This document shows positions 6,013 to 7,540 of a DNA stretch of 7,540 nucleotides, one piece after another (position 1 is the stretch's first letter; every line of letters begins with the position of its first letter). The position numbers were made by a program, and so were the translations under genes. Source of the stretch: Aurantimonadaceae bacterium (lineage in GTDB: Bacteria > Pseudomonadota > Alphaproteobacteria > Rhizobiales > Rhizobiaceae); assembly GCA_003232595.1 (NCBI GenBank), contig QIIJ01000208.1:1-7540 (forward strand), written 5' to 3'. Below the pieces are notes generated by a model. The model had not been told where the DNA came from and ran no database searches. It worked only from the letters and a program-made list of their open reading frames with translations.

Positions 6013-6939
6013 CTATTCGAGCTCATCCAGCCAGATCGGATTGCTCCAGGCCCGCTTGCCATCGATCAGAGATACCCTTAACCACGGGCTTGGATTGACA
6101 GGTACCCAGCTGTATTCAAGCCGGGCAAGATCAACCGATCCGCTGGAAATGGCGTACCCAAAAACTGCAGCAGAACGTGAATTACCGCCGGTAACCACAA
6201 TTGTATCGACGGGAGAACATTCAACATCAAGCCGGTCGCCATTGATGGCAATCGAATGAATTTGTGGTCCCTGACTGGAATAGTAGTGTCCCGCCTTGAG
6301 CGCTTCCAGCAACAATTCCGGCTCATTTGCCTCAGCTTTCACCCAGCCACCAAAGGCGTCTTTGTCATGATTGATAAAATGTGCATCATCGGTAGCAAAT
6401 GCGGATAACCTCTTGCCATCATTAAGCATCTGATCAAGTAAATACCAGCCTTCACCACGGTCAGATTCAACAGCGCAGCTATGGTTATATATTTCAACCG
6501 CATGGGCGGCCTCAATGGCATGGCCGTCTTCAATAGTCAGTTGCGACCACAAAGGGTGGGCAATCCCGACGAATGCGCCGGCATCACGTGCCCGCTGGGC
6601 AATTTCAGGCCCGCTTTCATCCTCACCGCATGGTGCAAAATCGAGCGGCAGCCCGGCAGCAACAATATGCCACAATTCACCGGCCGAGGTTTTGAGCGTG
6701 TGCAGCTCAGCACCGATCAATGTGGTGAAGTTTTTGCATCGCATTGCGCGTGTGTCGGCAATCGGCCAACTGAAATGCCCGACAAAATGTTCCGACAACA
6801 TTACGAAATCGTATCCGGCATCCTTGTAGGCCTGGACAACATTTTCCGGCGAAAGACGGCCATCAGAAAGGGTTGAATGGGTGTGAAGATTGCCGCGATA
6901 GAAATGTCCGGGCAGGGAAAATGGAGAAACACCTGACAT
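6013..6939 (-). CDS. PHP-domain metal-dependent phosphoesterase
   Basis: The product is 308 aa with a PHP domain, a metal-binding phosphoesterase fold. The ligand motifs appear in order: NLHTHSTLSDG (His19, His21, Asp26), SEH (His51), GAELH (Glu78, His80), WHIVAAG (His91), GIAHP (His128), EIYNH (149-153) and TDDAH (Asp184, Asp185, His187). All expected metal ligands are present, so the enzyme is probably active. About 100 further C-terminal residues appear beta-rich (IHSIAINGDRLDVECSPVD, then AWSNPIWLDELE at the end). The substrate is unknown; members of this group include phosphoesterases acting on nucleotides or small phosphates. The ATG at 6939 has GAGGA (6947-6951) at 7 nt; an in-frame TTG at 6969 is a worse choice. 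It follows the PLP-enzyme gene by 67 bp and precedes the transporter gene by 53 bp, all on one strand, probably one operon. Confidence 0.9.
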   Translation of the reverse strand: MSGVSPFSLPGHFYRGNLHTHSTLSDGRLSPENVVQAYKDAGYDFVMLSEHFVGHFSWPIADTRAMRCKNFTTLIGAELHTLKTSAGELWHIVAAGLPLDFAPCGEDESGPEIAQRARDAGAFVGIAHPLWSQLTIEDGHAIEAAHAVEIYNHSCAVESDRGEGWYLLDQMLNDGKRLSAFATDDAHFINHDKDAFGGWVKAEANEPELLLEALKAGHYYSSQGPQIHSIAINGDRLDVECSPVDTIVVTGGNSRSAAVFGYAISSGSVDLARLEYSWVPVNPSPWLRVSLIDGKRAWSNPIWLDELE

Positions 6940-7006
6940 CGGCTGATCCTCTTGAACCGATTGCAACAAGTATCCCCGCTATCAGAGAAAGTACCATTTC
7001 AGCCAG

Positions 7007-7540
7007 TCATTTTGCGACAGAATTAAGCAATTGATCGCCATAGGCAAATAGTGCCGGGCTGCCGCCCGTATGCCAAAACAATATGCGTTGGCCTGAAAGC
7101 TGCCCTGAGCGGGCAAGCCGGATCAGCCCGGCCATTACCTTACCGGTATAAACCGGGTCCAGAACAAGACCTTCTGACCGCGCAGTGATCTCAATCGCCT
7201 CTATTGTTTCTACATTCAATTTGCCATAACCGGGCGCCAGCGGGCCATCAAATACGGTAATATCATCCACATCAACTGGGGAAGGCATTTCAAGCAGGTC
7301 GGCAATATCGCCAACGCGTCGGGCTACCCGTGCATGCTGGGAAATTGCTTCCCGCCGCACACAGATGCCGCGAACAGGTGTCCGGTTGCCGATTGCCCGC
7401 AACCCGAACAGCAACCCCGAATGGGTAATGGCGCTGCCCGATGCAATGATGATTTCATCAAAAGGTGCGATATTCTTCTTCTCCATCTGCCGGCAAAGCT
7501 CAATGGCTGCTTCAATATATCCAAGCGCTCCCAGTGGCGG
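7007..7540 (-). CDS. D-cysteine desulfhydrase/ACC deaminase-family PLP enzyme (partial, C-terminal half)
   Basis: This is the C-terminal 177 residues of a PLP-dependent enzyme of fold type II; the family is usually about 330 aa. The N-terminus, including the PLP-binding lysine, lies beyond the right edge. Family hallmarks visible are ALGYIEAAIEL (residues 5-15), the phosphate-binding loop ASGSAITHSGLLFGL (33-47), LDPVYTGKVMAGLI (127-140) and FWHTGGSPALFAYGDQL (155-171). In ACC deaminase the residue after PVY is Glu, and the residue after the His of the HxGG motif is Leu. Here both are Thr (Thr132, Thr158), the pattern of D-cysteine desulfhydrases. The likely reaction is D-cysteine to pyruvate, H2S and ammonia. 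The internal ATG at 7486 is not the start, because the frame stays open and conserved up to 7540. It is probably upstream in an operon with the PHP and transporter genes. Confidence 0.88.
   Translation of the reverse strand, partial: PPLGALGYIEAAIELCRQMEKKNIAPFDEIIIASGSAITHSGLLFGLRAIGNRTPVRGICVRREAISQHARVARRVGDIADLLEMPSPVDVDDITVFDGPLAPGYGKLNVETIEAIEITARSEGLVLDPVYTGKVMAGLIRLARSGQLSGQRILFWHTGGSPALFAYGDQLLNSVAK

Noticed and set aside
5355..6062. 235-aa open frame on the minus strand overlapping the transporter gene
   Set aside because: The product is rich in His, Arg, Ser and Cys without membrane segments, while the neighbouring frame encodes typical EamA helices. It is a shadow frame.
6940..6969. 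Upstream TTG start for the PHP gene
   Set aside because: The ATG at 6939 has a GAGGA site at 7 nt and gives the expected N-terminus shortly before the HTH metal motif.
1..7540. Mobile element, CRISPR array, tRNA or attachment site anywhere in the window
   Set aside because: I saw no transposase or integrase motifs, no regularly spaced repeats, no terminal inverted repeats and no tRNA-like T-loop sequence.

Overview
The window looks like a chromosomal segment of an alphaproteobacterium, most likely of the order Hyphomicrobiales (Rhizobiales). The main support is the pair of ribosomal proteins at the left end: L13 begins MKTFSQKPAEVEKKW and S9 carries RKVDSLGRSYATGKRK, both in the form I remember from rhizobia and relatives. 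This placement rests on memory of family sequences, not on a search. Coding density is high, most starts have clear Shine-Dalgarno sites, and I see no tRNA, rRNA, IS element, CRISPR array or phage gene.

Layout from left to right. (1) Positions 1-913, minus strand: the rplM-rpsI operon (L13 then S9, 2-bp gap), with S9 running off the left edge. (2) Positions 914-1199: a divergent control region. It holds a likely rplM promoter and a leader hairpin on the minus strand, and a perfect 14-bp palindrome containing a TATAAT box in front of the plus-strand module. (3) Positions 1200-3637, plus strand: a compact three-gene module of a GbsR/MarR-type regulator, a DUF4166 protein, and a saccharopine-dehydrogenase-like Rossmann protein whose ATG overlaps the preceding stop (TAATG). 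(4) Positions 3634-4071, minus: a PaaI-like hotdog thioesterase, whose stop codon shares the palindrome TTAA with the stop of the converging Rossmann gene. (5) Positions 4072-4172: a 101-bp divergent spacer with two overlapping inverted repeats. (6) Positions 4173-4991, plus: a crotonase-family protein of the ECHDC3 type that lacks both classical catalytic glutamates. (7) Positions 4995-7540, minus: a probable operon transcribed from beyond the right edge. It encodes the C-terminal half of a D-cysteine desulfhydrase/ACC deaminase-family PLP enzyme, a PHP-domain metallo-phosphoesterase, and a DMT/EamA transporter broken by a one-base frameshift.

How the parts may work together. The plus-strand module looks like a self-contained unit under its own regulator, set between two minus-strand genes (thioesterase and rplM). 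The thioesterase and ECHDC3-like gene form a divergent acyl-CoA pair. The right-hand operon combines a PLP enzyme that probably acts on D-cysteine or a related amino acid with a phosphoesterase and a small-molecule exporter. No single unmistakably new system is visible. The observations most worth a second look are the frameshift inside a GC-rich hairpin loop, the palindromic operator candidate, the regulator/DUF4166/Rossmann module of unknown chemistry, and the crotonase without its glutamates.
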